The notes beneath the pieces are model-generated. The model ran no database searches, was not told the DNA's origin, and saw only the letters and a program-made list of their open reading frames with translations. The translations under genes and the position numbers were made by a program. 64,000 nucleotides of DNA, taken from NCBI RefSeq assembly GCF_016100455.1, contig NZ_JACFSK010000001.1, positions 1,426,001 through 1,490,000 on the forward strand, given 5' to 3'. The number at the start of each line of letters is the position of its first letter. The stretch's first letter is position 1. Source of the DNA: Bartonella sp. M0283 (GTDB taxonomy: Bacteria > Pseudomonadota > Alphaproteobacteria > Rhizobiales > Rhizobiaceae). Shown here in pieces: positions 20,539 to 28,693 of this stretch.

Positions 20539-21076
20539 ATATAAACCGTTCTTCTACGCACCTTTTCAGGCTACACTTTGTAAATCAAGTTGCAGACCAT
20601 CTGTTTTTTAACAGGCAAAACAAACCCGTTCTATAGAAACTATATTAGCAAAAAAACCAACCGTAAATTTGTTTATTGATATATGGGCATAAATTTCTTC
20701 ACGCCGTTATTCATTCGCACCCTTGTGAACCAAGCCGATAAATCACGAAAATACGATAAATTTTCGAGAATTCTTATTTGAAAATCATCATTTCAATGAA
20801 ATAATTCATTGGTCGACGGAGAGGCACTGAACTCGAAAAACCTTAGAAATATTGTTTTAACGGGCGGCTTTTACCGGCATTTTCCTATTTCGGTTTGAAC
20901 AGCACGTTCAACTAGAATTGCAAGCACCTCACAACTCTTGAGGAGTGGTGACATCTCATGGGGTACAGTGTTCACTCTTTACCAAAAGCTGCCCTTGTAT
21001 CAGAATGGCAGCAATTGTCGGGATAGTAGACCGTACAAAAAAATTTCGCTAATGATCTCGCTATATTATGATCTCG
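20539..21076. other. Non-coding gap between ctaD and ctaB
   Basis: About 540 bp with no supported gene on either strand, in a place where related genomes have ctaD and ctaB almost touching. I could not recognise pieces of cox genes in it. A short direct repeat (ATGATCTCG) occurs at 21052-21077 next to the ctaD stop. Whether this is decayed coding sequence or a promoter region for ctaB cannot be told by eye. Confidence 0.5.
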
Positions 21077-22555
21077 TTATTTTGTAATAACGGGCACTTT
21101 TTCCCAGACATCTTTGCTTGGCGGCGACGGCAATTGCCATTCCAATGTCAAAGCCCCCTCGCCCCACGGATTATCTTGTGCTTTCCGTTTCGTAATAAAG
21201 GTTTCAGCCAAACCAAAAAGAAAAACAACAACCGAGAGAGCGGCGAGAAGTGCGCCGAGAGACGATGAAAGGCCTAGCGCATTCTGGTTGAAAATAATTC
21301 CGCCGCTCAGTTGATTGAGATGTTGAGGCAGGAAAATGGCGTTAACGCCGATAAACAATAACCAGAAGTGCATTTGCATTGTGGATTTGCGGCAAATATA
21401 GCCCGTCATTTTTGGTAACCAGTAATACCAGCCGGCAAAAATGGCAAAGACTGCACTTAAAGAGAGAATGTAATGGAAATGGGCAACAAAGGCTGACTGG
21501 TTCCATTGGTTCGCTGCATTTCCAGTGGCTACAAGTTGCAGCGCTGAAATTTGCCCCATCAGGACAATAAAGACAAAGCCCATTGCCCAGAGCATTGGCG
21601 TTTTAAATTCAAACCGGCTTTTTAACAATGTGAACAGCCAGCTCAAGAGGATAAACGCTGTTGGCAGAACAACGAAAGGCAGTGCAACCTTGAAATAATG
21701 CCCCATGATCTCGGGTTTTTCGAATTGGAAGAGATCGTTCATCCAGAGAACCAGACTGATAACACCGATAAATACCATCGCCCCAATTACAACATTTTCC
21801 ATCCACAGCCGACGCTTGCAGAATGTCACCAATATTTCACTGACAATTCCGAACGCTGGCAATAACAGAACATAGATTTGCGGATGGCTGAAAAACCACA
21901 CCATCATTGATAGCTGTCCGACAGTGGCAGAGCCGCTCATTATCAATTCGGTCAAAGCGGCAAGCATTGCCGGCACCGAAACCAGCCCCAGAAAAGAGGA
22001 TACAAGCACCGACCATACAAACACCGGTAAACGTGAAAGTGTAAGGCCAGGGGCACGCATTGTGATAATTGTCGTAATAAAATTGACAAAACTGATGATG
22101 AATGAAATCGAACCGACAAAAACGCTTGCCAACATTAAAAATTTGAAGCGGCTTTCATCACCGATAGATAAAAGTGCCATAAAGCCTAAAACAATTGTAA
22201 GCGGCAAAAGTAAGAAGGCCAACAAATTTGCGCGGGGAAATGCGACATTATGAGTGCCGATCATTAACGGGATAAACCAGTTGGCAAAACCGCCAACCAG
22301 AGCCGGCATAACCATAAAGAACACGAGAATCAGCGCGTGGGCGGTGTTCATGAACGACAACAGGACAGGGTCACCGGACAAAGAAACCGGAAGGAAAGCC
22401 AGACTCGTACCGTTCAAAGCCAGACGCAAAACAAACGAAAATATTGCCCCGATAACACCGGCAACGATAGCAAGCACCAGATAGAGCGTGCCAATTGTTT
22501 TGCTATCCGGATTTAATATCGAAGAAAAATAACTTCTTTTTACGTGTTCAGACAT
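21077..22555 (-). CDS. ctaD: Aberrant cytochrome c oxidase subunit I (CtaD) lacking catalytic residues
   Basis: Protein of 492 residues clearly homologous to subunit I of aa3 oxidase: FFMVMPALVGGFANW, FKTPMLWAMGF, VAHFHYILSL and the tail NPWGEGALTLEWQLPSPP are all kept. Heme ligands H73, H359 and H361 and the CuB-site pair H224/Y228 remain. The other two CuB histidines read N273-D274. The D-channel aspartate reads N103, the gating glutamate Q226, the K-channel lysine I302, the magnesium-site His-Asp W351-N352, and the MPRR propionate contact is gone. The chain is about 50 residues shorter than usual. The ATG at 22555 was chosen over an upstream TTG; no good ribosome binding site is visible. 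ctaC and ctaE are absent. It cannot be a normal oxidase as read. Confidence 0.9.
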   Translation of the reverse strand: MSEHVKRSYFSSILNPDSKTIGTLYLVLAIVAGVIGAIFSFVLRLALNGTSLAFLPVSLSGDPVLLSFMNTAHALILVFFMVMPALVGGFANWFIPLMIGTHNVAFPRANLLAFLLLPLTIVLGFMALLSIGDESRFKFLMLASVFVGSISFIISFVNFITTIITMRAPGLTLSRLPVFVWSVLVSSFLGLVSVPAMLAALTELIMSGSATVGQLSMMVWFFSHPQIYVLLLPAFGIVSEILVTFCKRRLWMENVVIGAMVFIGVISLVLWMNDLFQFEKPEIMGHYFKVALPFVVLPTAFILLSWLFTLLKSRFEFKTPMLWAMGFVFIVLMGQISALQLVATGNAANQWNQSAFVAHFHYILSLSAVFAIFAGWYYWLPKMTGYICRKSTMQMHFWLLFIGVNAIFLPQHLNQLSGGIIFNQNALGLSSSLGALLAALSVVVFLFGLAETFITKRKAQDNPWGEGALTLEWQLPSPPSKDVWEKVPVITK

Positions 22556-22712
22556 CAATTTTGCCAAATAATATCAAGCAATCTGTTGATTGCGGAACCT
22601 CTTTTTCATTGCTTTAACAACATTTTCTTATCAAAACAATGCGACAAACAGCCCCAAATAGAAACAGCTTTACGACAATTTTGTCAAATTTTCGCGTTTT
22701 TGCCATGTTCTC

Positions 22713-22775
22713 GCCCAAGAATTGAACACTATGTTATATCAGTTGTGTATGGTTTATAGTCTAGAGCTCTTGGGC
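22713..22775. promoter_or_regulatory. Inverted repeat in the ctaD / ialB-like divergent region
   Basis: A perfect 8-bp inverted repeat GCCCAAGA (22713-22720) / TCTTGGGC (22768-22775) with a 47-nt spacer lies in the divergent promoter region. The AT-rich spacer contains TATGTTATA. It may be an operator or just chance; no known regulator site is recognised. Confidence 0.25.
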
Positions 22776-22831
22776 ACTTTTCACAAAGGCTGAAGCGCGA
22801 TAACGTCATGATGATTCGAGCAGGAGTTTCC

Positions 22832-23383
22832 ATGTCACTTCGTCAATTCTTCAAACGAGCTTGTGGCGTTGCCGCGTATTCAGTTTCCATAATCGGGCTT
22901 TGTCTTGCTTTAGCACAAGCACAAAACCAGCAAGCACCAAGCCAGCAGGATGTACCTGCTCCCAAAACTTTTGGAGCATGGACAAAAGTCTGTTCTTTGC
23001 CGCCGGGGACACCGAATGTTCAATGCGAAGTTGTACAAAATGTACGGGCGCAAAACCGGCCGGATATTGCTTTTCGTGTAACGCTTTATAAGCTGCCGAA
23101 GAATCAGGGGACACTTATGCGTGTCTTTGTTCCGATCCGAGTTGAACTGCGTCTGGGTGTCGGCATCAAGATTGATAATAAAGACATGGGCAAGATGGAA
23201 TATCGGCGCTGTCTTGGCGATAATTGTGTGGCAGAAGCATTCTTGAAAGATGACGATCTCAAATCGTTTCTTGAAGGAAAAATGGCGACTTATTTCATAT
23301 TCACGACACCTGAAGAGGGCGTTGGTGGTATGATTGATCTCAATGGTTTGAAAGACGCCTATAATTCATTACCCAAAGAATAA
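22832..23383 (+). CDS. Invasion-associated locus B (IalB) family protein
   Basis: Protein of 183 residues with a signal peptide (basic start, hydrophobic run ending in LALAQAQ) and a mature IalB-family domain. Landmarks are FGAWTKVC, the following QCEVVQNVR, and the cysteine pair in RRCLGDNCVAEAF; these four cysteines probably form disulfides. IalB is linked to erythrocyte invasion in Bartonella bacilliformis, but the family is broad in Hyphomicrobiales and members here need not be virulence factors. The ATG at 22832 has AGGAG five bases upstream, better than the ATGs at 22808 and 22811. It is divergent from ctaD and 123 bp before tldD. Confidence 0.88.
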   Translation: MSLRQFFKRACGVAAYSVSIIGLCLALAQAQNQQAPSQQDVPAPKTFGAWTKVCSLPPGTPNVQCEVVQNVRAQNRPDIAFRVTLYKLPKNQGTLMRVFVPIRVELRLGVGIKIDNKDMGKMEYRRCLGDNCVAEAFLKDDDLKSFLEGKMATYFIFTTPEEGVGGMIDLNGLKDAYNSLPKE

Positions 23384-23506
23384 TGAAGCCGATATCATTC
23401 AACCGGAACTTTTCCCGGTCAACAAAGCTTGAAGCAGCCTTTATAAAAGCGTTTGTTGCTTTTATATAAACAATGCAAATGGCAGCTTGATAGACAGGAA
23501 AATTAT

Positions 23507-24919
23507 ATGAAACCGCTGATCGAACAATTCGACGTTGGAGCCAATGATGTCCAATCAATTGTAAAGGACACGTTGAAAAATGCTGATGACGGAGAACTGT
23601 TTCTTGAATATCGGGAAAGTGAATCACTCCTTTTCGACAATGGACGACTGAAAAATGGTTCCTTCGATCAGGATAAAGGCTTCGGTTTACGCGCTGTCGC
23701 GGGTGAGGCAACAGGTTACGCCCATTCCGGAGAGCTTACAAAAGCGGCATTAAAAAGAGCGTCTGATGCGGCAAAAGCTGTCACCAACGGTTACCAAGGA
23801 AATTATAGTGCAGCGCCACGTGGTACCAATAAAAAGCTTTATGACGAATTAAACCCGCTCTCTAAACCTTCGTTTCAAACTAAAGTTGCCCTCCTCCAAA
23901 AGATCGATTCCTATATTCGCAATAAAAATGATGCCGTACGGCAAGTCTCTGTATCGCTTGCCGGTTCTTTGCAACAGGTCGAGATTTTACGTGCCGATGG
24001 CGAGCTTGTACGCGATGTTCGCCCGCTTGTGCGCCTTGCCGTATCTGTGGTTGCAGCCAAAGGTGACAGACTTGAAAATGGCTTTTATGGCTGTGGCGGT
24101 CGTGAAGCTTTTGACCGCTTTATTACCGAAGACAATTGGCAAATGGCTGCCGATGAAGCGCTCCGTATGGCTCTCATAAACCTTGAAGCCGAGCCTGCGC
24201 CGGCTGGCACATTCGACGTTGTTCTTGCAAGCGGGTGGCCTGGTGTCATGTTGCATGAAGCTGTCGGACATGGGCTTGAAGGCGATTTCAACCGTAAAAA
24301 GACTTCCGCTTTTTCAGGTCTCATGGGGCAACAGGTTGCTGCAAAAGGTGTAACCGTGATTGATGACGGCTCGATTGCAGGGCGTCGTGGGTCGCTTACC
24401 GTTGATGACGAAGGGACACCTTCCGCACGCAACGTTCTGATCGAAGATGGAAAGCTCGTCGGCTATATGCAAGACCGGCTTAATGCACGTTTGATGGGTA
24501 TGCGCCCCACCGGCAACGGACGGCGTGAATCCTATGCCTGTGCGCCGATGCCCAGAATGACCAATACAATGATGTTAGGCGGCCAATACACACCTGAAGA
24601 AGTGCTCGGCTCCTTGAAAGATGGCATCTATGCAGTTTCCTTCGGTGGCGGTCAGGTTGATATCACTTCCGGAAAATTTGTGTTCGAATGCACCGAAGCT
24701 TACCGTGTCAAAAACGGTAAAATTGTTGCCCCGATCAAAGGGGCTACGCTTATCGGCAATGGTCCGGAAGCCATGAAACGCATCACAATGATCGGTAATG
24801 ACCCCAAGCTGGATAATGGTATCGGTACCTGTGGCAAGAATGGACAAAGTGTTCCTGTCGGCGTCGGACTACCGCATTTGCGTATCAATGGAATGACGAT
24901 TGGCGGCACCGCCGTTTGA
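23507..24919 (+). CDS. tldD: Metalloprotease TldD
   Basis: Protein of 470 residues. The zinc-binding HEAVGHGLEGD (HExxxH) motif is near residues 253-263, and the conserved C-terminal block with a later cysteine, TSGKFVFECTEAYRVKNGK, is present. TldD works with TldE (PmbA) as an unfolded-peptide protease that matures microcins and removes antitoxins; no tldE is in this window. ATG at 23507 has AGGA about 8 bases upstream; an open extension to 23453 lacks such a site. In relatives tldD is followed by ctaC. Here a 530-bp gap and a sulfur transporter follow instead. Confidence 0.95.
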   Translation: MKPLIEQFDVGANDVQSIVKDTLKNADDGELFLEYRESESLLFDNGRLKNGSFDQDKGFGLRAVAGEATGYAHSGELTKAALKRASDAAKAVTNGYQGNYSAAPRGTNKKLYDELNPLSKPSFQTKVALLQKIDSYIRNKNDAVRQVSVSLAGSLQQVEILRADGELVRDVRPLVRLAVSVVAAKGDRLENGFYGCGGREAFDRFITEDNWQMAADEALRMALINLEAEPAPAGTFDVVLASGWPGVMLHEAVGHGLEGDFNRKKTSAFSGLMGQQVAAKGVTVIDDGSIAGRRGSLTVDDEGTPSARNVLIEDGKLVGYMQDRLNARLMGMRPTGNGRRESYACAPMPRMTNTMMLGGQYTPEEVLGSLKDGIYAVSFGGGQVDITSGKFVFECTEAYRVKNGKIVAPIKGATLIGNGPEAMKRITMIGNDPKLDNGIGTCGKNGQSVPVGVGLPHLRINGMTIGGTAV

Positions 24920-25450
24920 ACGGCTTGATACAAGCTTGCTCAAAAACCTGTATTTCCCCATTTACTGGAAATACCAAACATTTACCCTGCATTCCGGTCG
25001 AATGACCGGTGCGGGGCATTCAATCATGATGGAGTCGGTTAAACCTTTTAAACCCGCTATAACCATTATGATTGAAATCCCGATAGCGGAAAGTGGTTTT
25101 TAACGGTACCCCCTTCCGGCGCCGGTCAATAAAAGGAAATGCTTATTTTCCACGTCACCCGAATAATCTCCCGCATCTATAACTTATAGCTCTATTTGCT
25201 CTTCAGATTTCAATTCAAAATAATTTCTTTTCATATGCAATGATTGCCCGATAACATTGGAGATGCCGCCCTACCGATCTAATTGCAAAGACCAGCCTTT
25301 TATCCAGTTAAAAAATAAATCGGAGAAATTTGTTTCCGTGACGGAATTATCTTGTTTTTTCTGTAGTTTGCGTTGAAAATGGGAAGCAAATTTTGTAGGC
25401 AAAGTAATGAAATTGCCCCGTGAGGGTTTTCATGATTGAAAGGAATTTCC
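24920..25450. other. Intergenic region between tldD and yeeE-like gene
   Basis: About 530 bp without a supported gene. The perfect small hairpin CCGGTC-GAAT-GACCGG (within 24994-25009) is the only clear structure and could contribute to tldD termination. This is where related genomes carry ctaC (oxidase subunit II). I could not recognise any remnant of it in six frames. Confidence 0.45.
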
Positions 25451-26674
25451 ATGTACACGGTCGTGTCTGGTCAGCCTCAAAAGCTGTCTCATCATTTTAC
25501 ACTTCCAAAAATTATCAGCGCTTTATTCATTGTGCTTGCCGCGATTTGGCTCTCGGTTGCCTATCGTGTTGAGCAAGGGCTTTTGCTTCTCGTCGGTGCA
25601 GCCCTTGGAATAACGCTTTACCATGCGTCATTCGGCTTTACATCGGCCTGGCGCAATTTCATCCTTGAAGGTCGCGGGCGAGGTTTGCGCGTGCAGATGC
25701 TGATGCTGGCAATTGCCGTCCTGCTCTTTTTCCCGACTTTAAGCCTTGGTGAAGTTTTTGGTCATCCCGTCAATGGCTCGCTCGCCCCTTTGAGCCTGTC
25801 GGTGATCATCGGAGCATTTATGTTCGGAATTGGAATGCAACTTGCCGGTGGCTGCGCTTCCGGCGTACTATTTACTCTCGGTGGCGGCAATGCCCGTATG
25901 CTTCTGGTTCTCGCATTTTTTGTCCTTGGCGGTTTTATTTCAACGGCACATGCATCATTCTGGGCAAATATGCCGGCATTACAACCCGTTTCGCTGGTTA
26001 AAACCCTCGGCGCACCATTAGGCATTGTTGTTTCACTTGTACTCTTTGCAATTATTGCCGCACTAACAGTCGTCATCGAAAAACATCGTCATGGTGCGCT
26101 TGAACAGGAAAAGTCGACAACTCATAAAGGTTTACAACGTTTTTTCCGTGGTCCTTGGCCAATGGTTTGGGGCGGCGTTGCTCTGGCACTCCTTAATTAT
26201 CTGACACTGGTCATCTCCGGTAAGCCGTGGAGCATTGCCGGCGCCTTTCCAATTTGGGGAGCGAAGATCACCACTGCTCTTGGTGTCGATGTCGCAAGTT
26301 GGCAGTTCTGGCAAAACCCCGGCAACGCCAAAAACCTGAGCTCAAGCATATTTTCCAATGTCACTTCGGTCATGGATTTCGGCATTATCGCCGGTGCAAT
26401 GTTGGCCGCTGGTCTCGCTGGCCGTTTTGCATTCAAATTCCGTATGCCGATCGGCTCCGCATGTGCTGCCGTTATTGGTGGTCTGCTTCTCGGCTATGGT
26501 GCCCGCGTTGGCTTTGGCTGCAATATCGGCGCATATTTTTCAGGCATTGCGTCAGGCAGCCTGCATGGCTGGCTCTGGGTTGTGGCCGCGTTCTTCGGAA
26601 ATACGGCCGGGGTTTATTTGCGGCCGGTTTTTTATAAAAATCCGCAAACTGCACCGCAGATCAAATCCTGCTAG
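25451..26674 (+). CDS. YeeE/YedE-family thiosulfate/sulfur transporter
   Basis: Integral membrane protein of 407 residues with about ten hydrophobic segments and two internally related halves. Each half ends in the family's cysteine motif: GGCASG in the first and GFGCNIGAYFSG in the second. In the thiosulfate transporter TsuA such cysteines line the path and bind thiosulfate, so import of thiosulfate or a related sulfur compound is likely. ATG at 25451 follows AAAGGA at proper spacing; an upstream TTG at 25436 is less likely. No sulfurtransferase gene is adjacent, so the downstream pathway is not shown. Confidence 0.85.
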   Translation: MYTVVSGQPQKLSHHFTLPKIISALFIVLAAIWLSVAYRVEQGLLLLVGAALGITLYHASFGFTSAWRNFILEGRGRGLRVQMLMLAIAVLLFFPTLSLGEVFGHPVNGSLAPLSLSVIIGAFMFGIGMQLAGGCASGVLFTLGGGNARMLLVLAFFVLGGFISTAHASFWANMPALQPVSLVKTLGAPLGIVVSLVLFAIIAALTVVIEKHRHGALEQEKSTTHKGLQRFFRGPWPMVWGGVALALLNYLTLVISGKPWSIAGAFPIWGAKITTALGVDVASWQFWQNPGNAKNLSSSIFSNVTSVMDFGIIAGAMLAAGLAGRFAFKFRMPIGSACAAVIGGLLLGYGARVGFGCNIGAYFSGIASGSLHGWLWVVAAFFGNTAGVYLRPVFYKNPQTAPQIKSC

Positions 26675-26696
26675 AGATAAGCGCAGTTCACATTTC

Positions 26697-27950
26697 TTAA
26701 AGGCGCCAGCCCGGTTTGGGCTTGCGCTTTTTGAGTAAAGCAACTGCCTCGACATGGGGGGACCATAAAAACTGGTCTATTGGCACGAGCTTTTCAATTG
26801 TATAGCCACCCTCAATCAAAATAGACAAATCACGCGCCATTGTGACCGGATTACAGGAAACCGCAACCACATGCGGAATATTTGTTTTGGCAATTTCGCG
26901 CGCTTGTTCTTCGGCACCTGCCCGTGGCGGGTCAAAAACAAGCCCATCAAAAGCTTCCAATTCACGCGGCAAAAGTGGACGACGGAATAAATCCCGCTTT
27001 TCATAGGTTACAGTCTTCAGCCCGACCGATTGTCGATAGGCACGATCAAGGCTTTTCAAAGCGTCATCATCATTTTCAACGGCATGAACTTTCATTTTTT
27101 CGGCCATGCGGAATGTAAATGTGCCAGCACCGGAAAAAAGATCGGCCGCGTTTTTGGTTTTTTTCAAGCCTTGCATGACAAGCTTGGACATAAATTCTTC
27201 CGCTTCTTTGGTTGCTTGTAAAAAACCGCCCGGAGCCAATTCGACAGCGGCCGAACCGAAATGAAGTTCCGGCCTTTCTTTCTCTATGATGATCTCGCCA
27301 TCTGCCGTCAAACGAATGAAAGATTGCTTCAAGCCCTCTTCTACGAGCCGTTGGCGCAATTTTTCATTATTGATTTTGCAGCCCTCCAATGCAACATCAA
27401 TTCCGTTTTCAGCCAGTGTCACATTAATCCGTATTTCCTTCGCGTAGTTTGCCAATAAAGCAGCAACCGATCGGATTGCCCCAAGTGCATCCACAAGCTC
27501 CGGACGCGAGACGGGACATTCCTCAATGGCCACAACTTCATGGGATTGATAGCGATTGAACCCGACAATTTGTCCTTTTGGCGTGACACGGGCAGTTAAT
27601 ATCATACGACGGCGTGTATGGGGCTCACATGGAATAACGGGATCCACATCGGTTGTGATGTTTCTCCCCTCCAATGCTTCCATAACCAGAGATCTTTTCC
27701 ACATTTGATAGGGTTGATCGGCCCAATGCTGCAAGGCACAACCACCGCAGGCCTCGAAATGTTTGCATTTTGCTTCAACCCTTTCGGGCGAGCGTTTTTT
27801 CAAAGCAATGATCGTCCCGTGACCATTTTCGGCGGCAATATTGACAACTTCTTGAGGCAGCGCAAACGGGACATAGACAGCGCCATGTTTCGTCTTTGCA
27901 ACACCATCACCAGCGACACCGACATGGTCGATCACGACCTCTTCAATCAT
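26697..27950 (-). CDS. 23S rRNA (uracil-C5)-methyltransferase, RlmD/TrmA family
   Basis: Protein of 417 residues. An N-terminal TRAM-like domain (residues 1-55) precedes an iron-sulfur cluster region with C-x5-C-x2-C (CKHFEACGGC). A methyltransferase domain follows with LFSGAGTFTF for SAM binding, DPPRAGAEEQ, and the catalytic cysteine in VAVSCNPVTMARDL. It methylates a uridine in 23S rRNA; RlmC versus RlmD specificity cannot be decided. The ATG at 27950 lies 8 bp inside the tlyA gene with GGAG upstream, indicating coupling; longer in-frame starts lack support. It is the third gene of dxs-tlyA-rlmD. Confidence 0.9.
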   Translation of the reverse strand: MIEEVVIDHVGVAGDGVAKTKHGAVYVPFALPQEVVNIAAENGHGTIIALKKRSPERVEAKCKHFEACGGCALQHWADQPYQMWKRSLVMEALEGRNITTDVDPVIPCEPHTRRRMILTARVTPKGQIVGFNRYQSHEVVAIEECPVSRPELVDALGAIRSVAALLANYAKEIRINVTLAENGIDVALEGCKINNEKLRQRLVEEGLKQSFIRLTADGEIIIEKERPELHFGSAAVELAPGGFLQATKEAEEFMSKLVMQGLKKTKNAADLFSGAGTFTFRMAEKMKVHAVENDDDALKSLDRAYRQSVGLKTVTYEKRDLFRRPLLPRELEAFDGLVFDPPRAGAEEQAREIAKTNIPHVVAVSCNPVTMARDLSILIEGGYTIEKLVPIDQFLWSPHVEAVALLKKRKPKPGWRL

Positions 27951-28692
27951 TGCTTTTTTCTCCAAAAAGTAAATATTCGCGATTTCCGTCACCACCTTCA
28001 ATCGGTGAAGCGATCAGCCCCTTTGCCCGCCAATTATCAAGCCCGTCAAGCCAATTAAAAAGCTCGTGAGCAACGCTTTCTGCACGGGATAGATCTTTGA
28101 CAATGCCGCCCCGCCCTAAACCTTCGCGCCCGATTTCAAATTGTGGTTTGACAAGAAGCACTGCCTGCGCGCCGCTTTCAGCCAAACTTAATGCCGGTGG
28201 CAGAGCCAATTTTAACGAAATGAAACTTACATCCGAGACGACGAGTTGAACTTGACGATTTTTCAAGTGAGCTTTCTCAAGGTCACGAGCATTCAACCCC
28301 TCGTAAAGGGTGATTGCCGGATGACCGATAAGTGAAGGATGGAGTTGCCCGTGCCCGACATCAACAGCTATAACGTGACTTGCCCCTTTTTCGAGTAAAA
28401 CTTCGGTAAACCCGCCCGTTGAAGCGCCGATATCAAGCGCGGTTACACCCTCTGTTTTAACCGGAAAATATGAAAGTGCCGCAATAAGTTTCAAAGCGGC
28501 ACGGGATACATAATGTTGCGCAGGATCAAAAACGCCTATATCGGCGTTTTCCAAAACAGCTTGCCCTGCTTTTTTCACAACAATGCCGTTGATTGTCACA
28601 GTGCCTCGGGCAATGGCATCCCGAGCACGTGAACGTGTTGAAAAGAAATTCTTTTCAACCAGAAGCGTGTCCAATCTCAGCCGTTCCGGCAT
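27943..28692 (-). CDS. tlyA: TlyA-family rRNA (cytidine-2'-O)-methyltransferase
   Basis: Protein of 249 residues with an N-terminal S4 RNA-binding domain (residues 1-60, MPERLRLDTLLVEKNFFSTR) and an FtsJ-like methyltransferase domain. The SAM motif is ALDIGASTGGFTEVLLEKGA, with VSDVSFISLKLALP and KPQFEIG downstream. TlyA 2'-O-methylates rRNA; some homologues were also called hemolysins, a less secure label. It starts 1 bp after dxs ends and overlaps the next gene, so all three are likely co-transcribed. Confidence 0.92.
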   Translation of the reverse strand: MPERLRLDTLLVEKNFFSTRSRARDAIARGTVTINGIVVKKAGQAVLENADIGVFDPAQHYVSRAALKLIAALSYFPVKTEGVTALDIGASTGGFTEVLLEKGASHVIAVDVGHGQLHPSLIGHPAITLYEGLNARDLEKAHLKNRQVQLVVSDVSFISLKLALPPALSLAESGAQAVLLVKPQFEIGREGLGRGGIVKDLSRAESVAHELFNWLDGLDNWRAKGLIASPIEGGDGNREYLLFGEKSND

Positions 28693-28693
28693 T

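Noticed and set aside
21077..22555. Aberrant CtaD as a nitric oxide reductase NorB or quinol oxidase CyoB
   Set aside because: NorB and CyoB both retain the three metal-site histidines that are lost here, and the conserved C-terminal text is that of aa3 CtaD.
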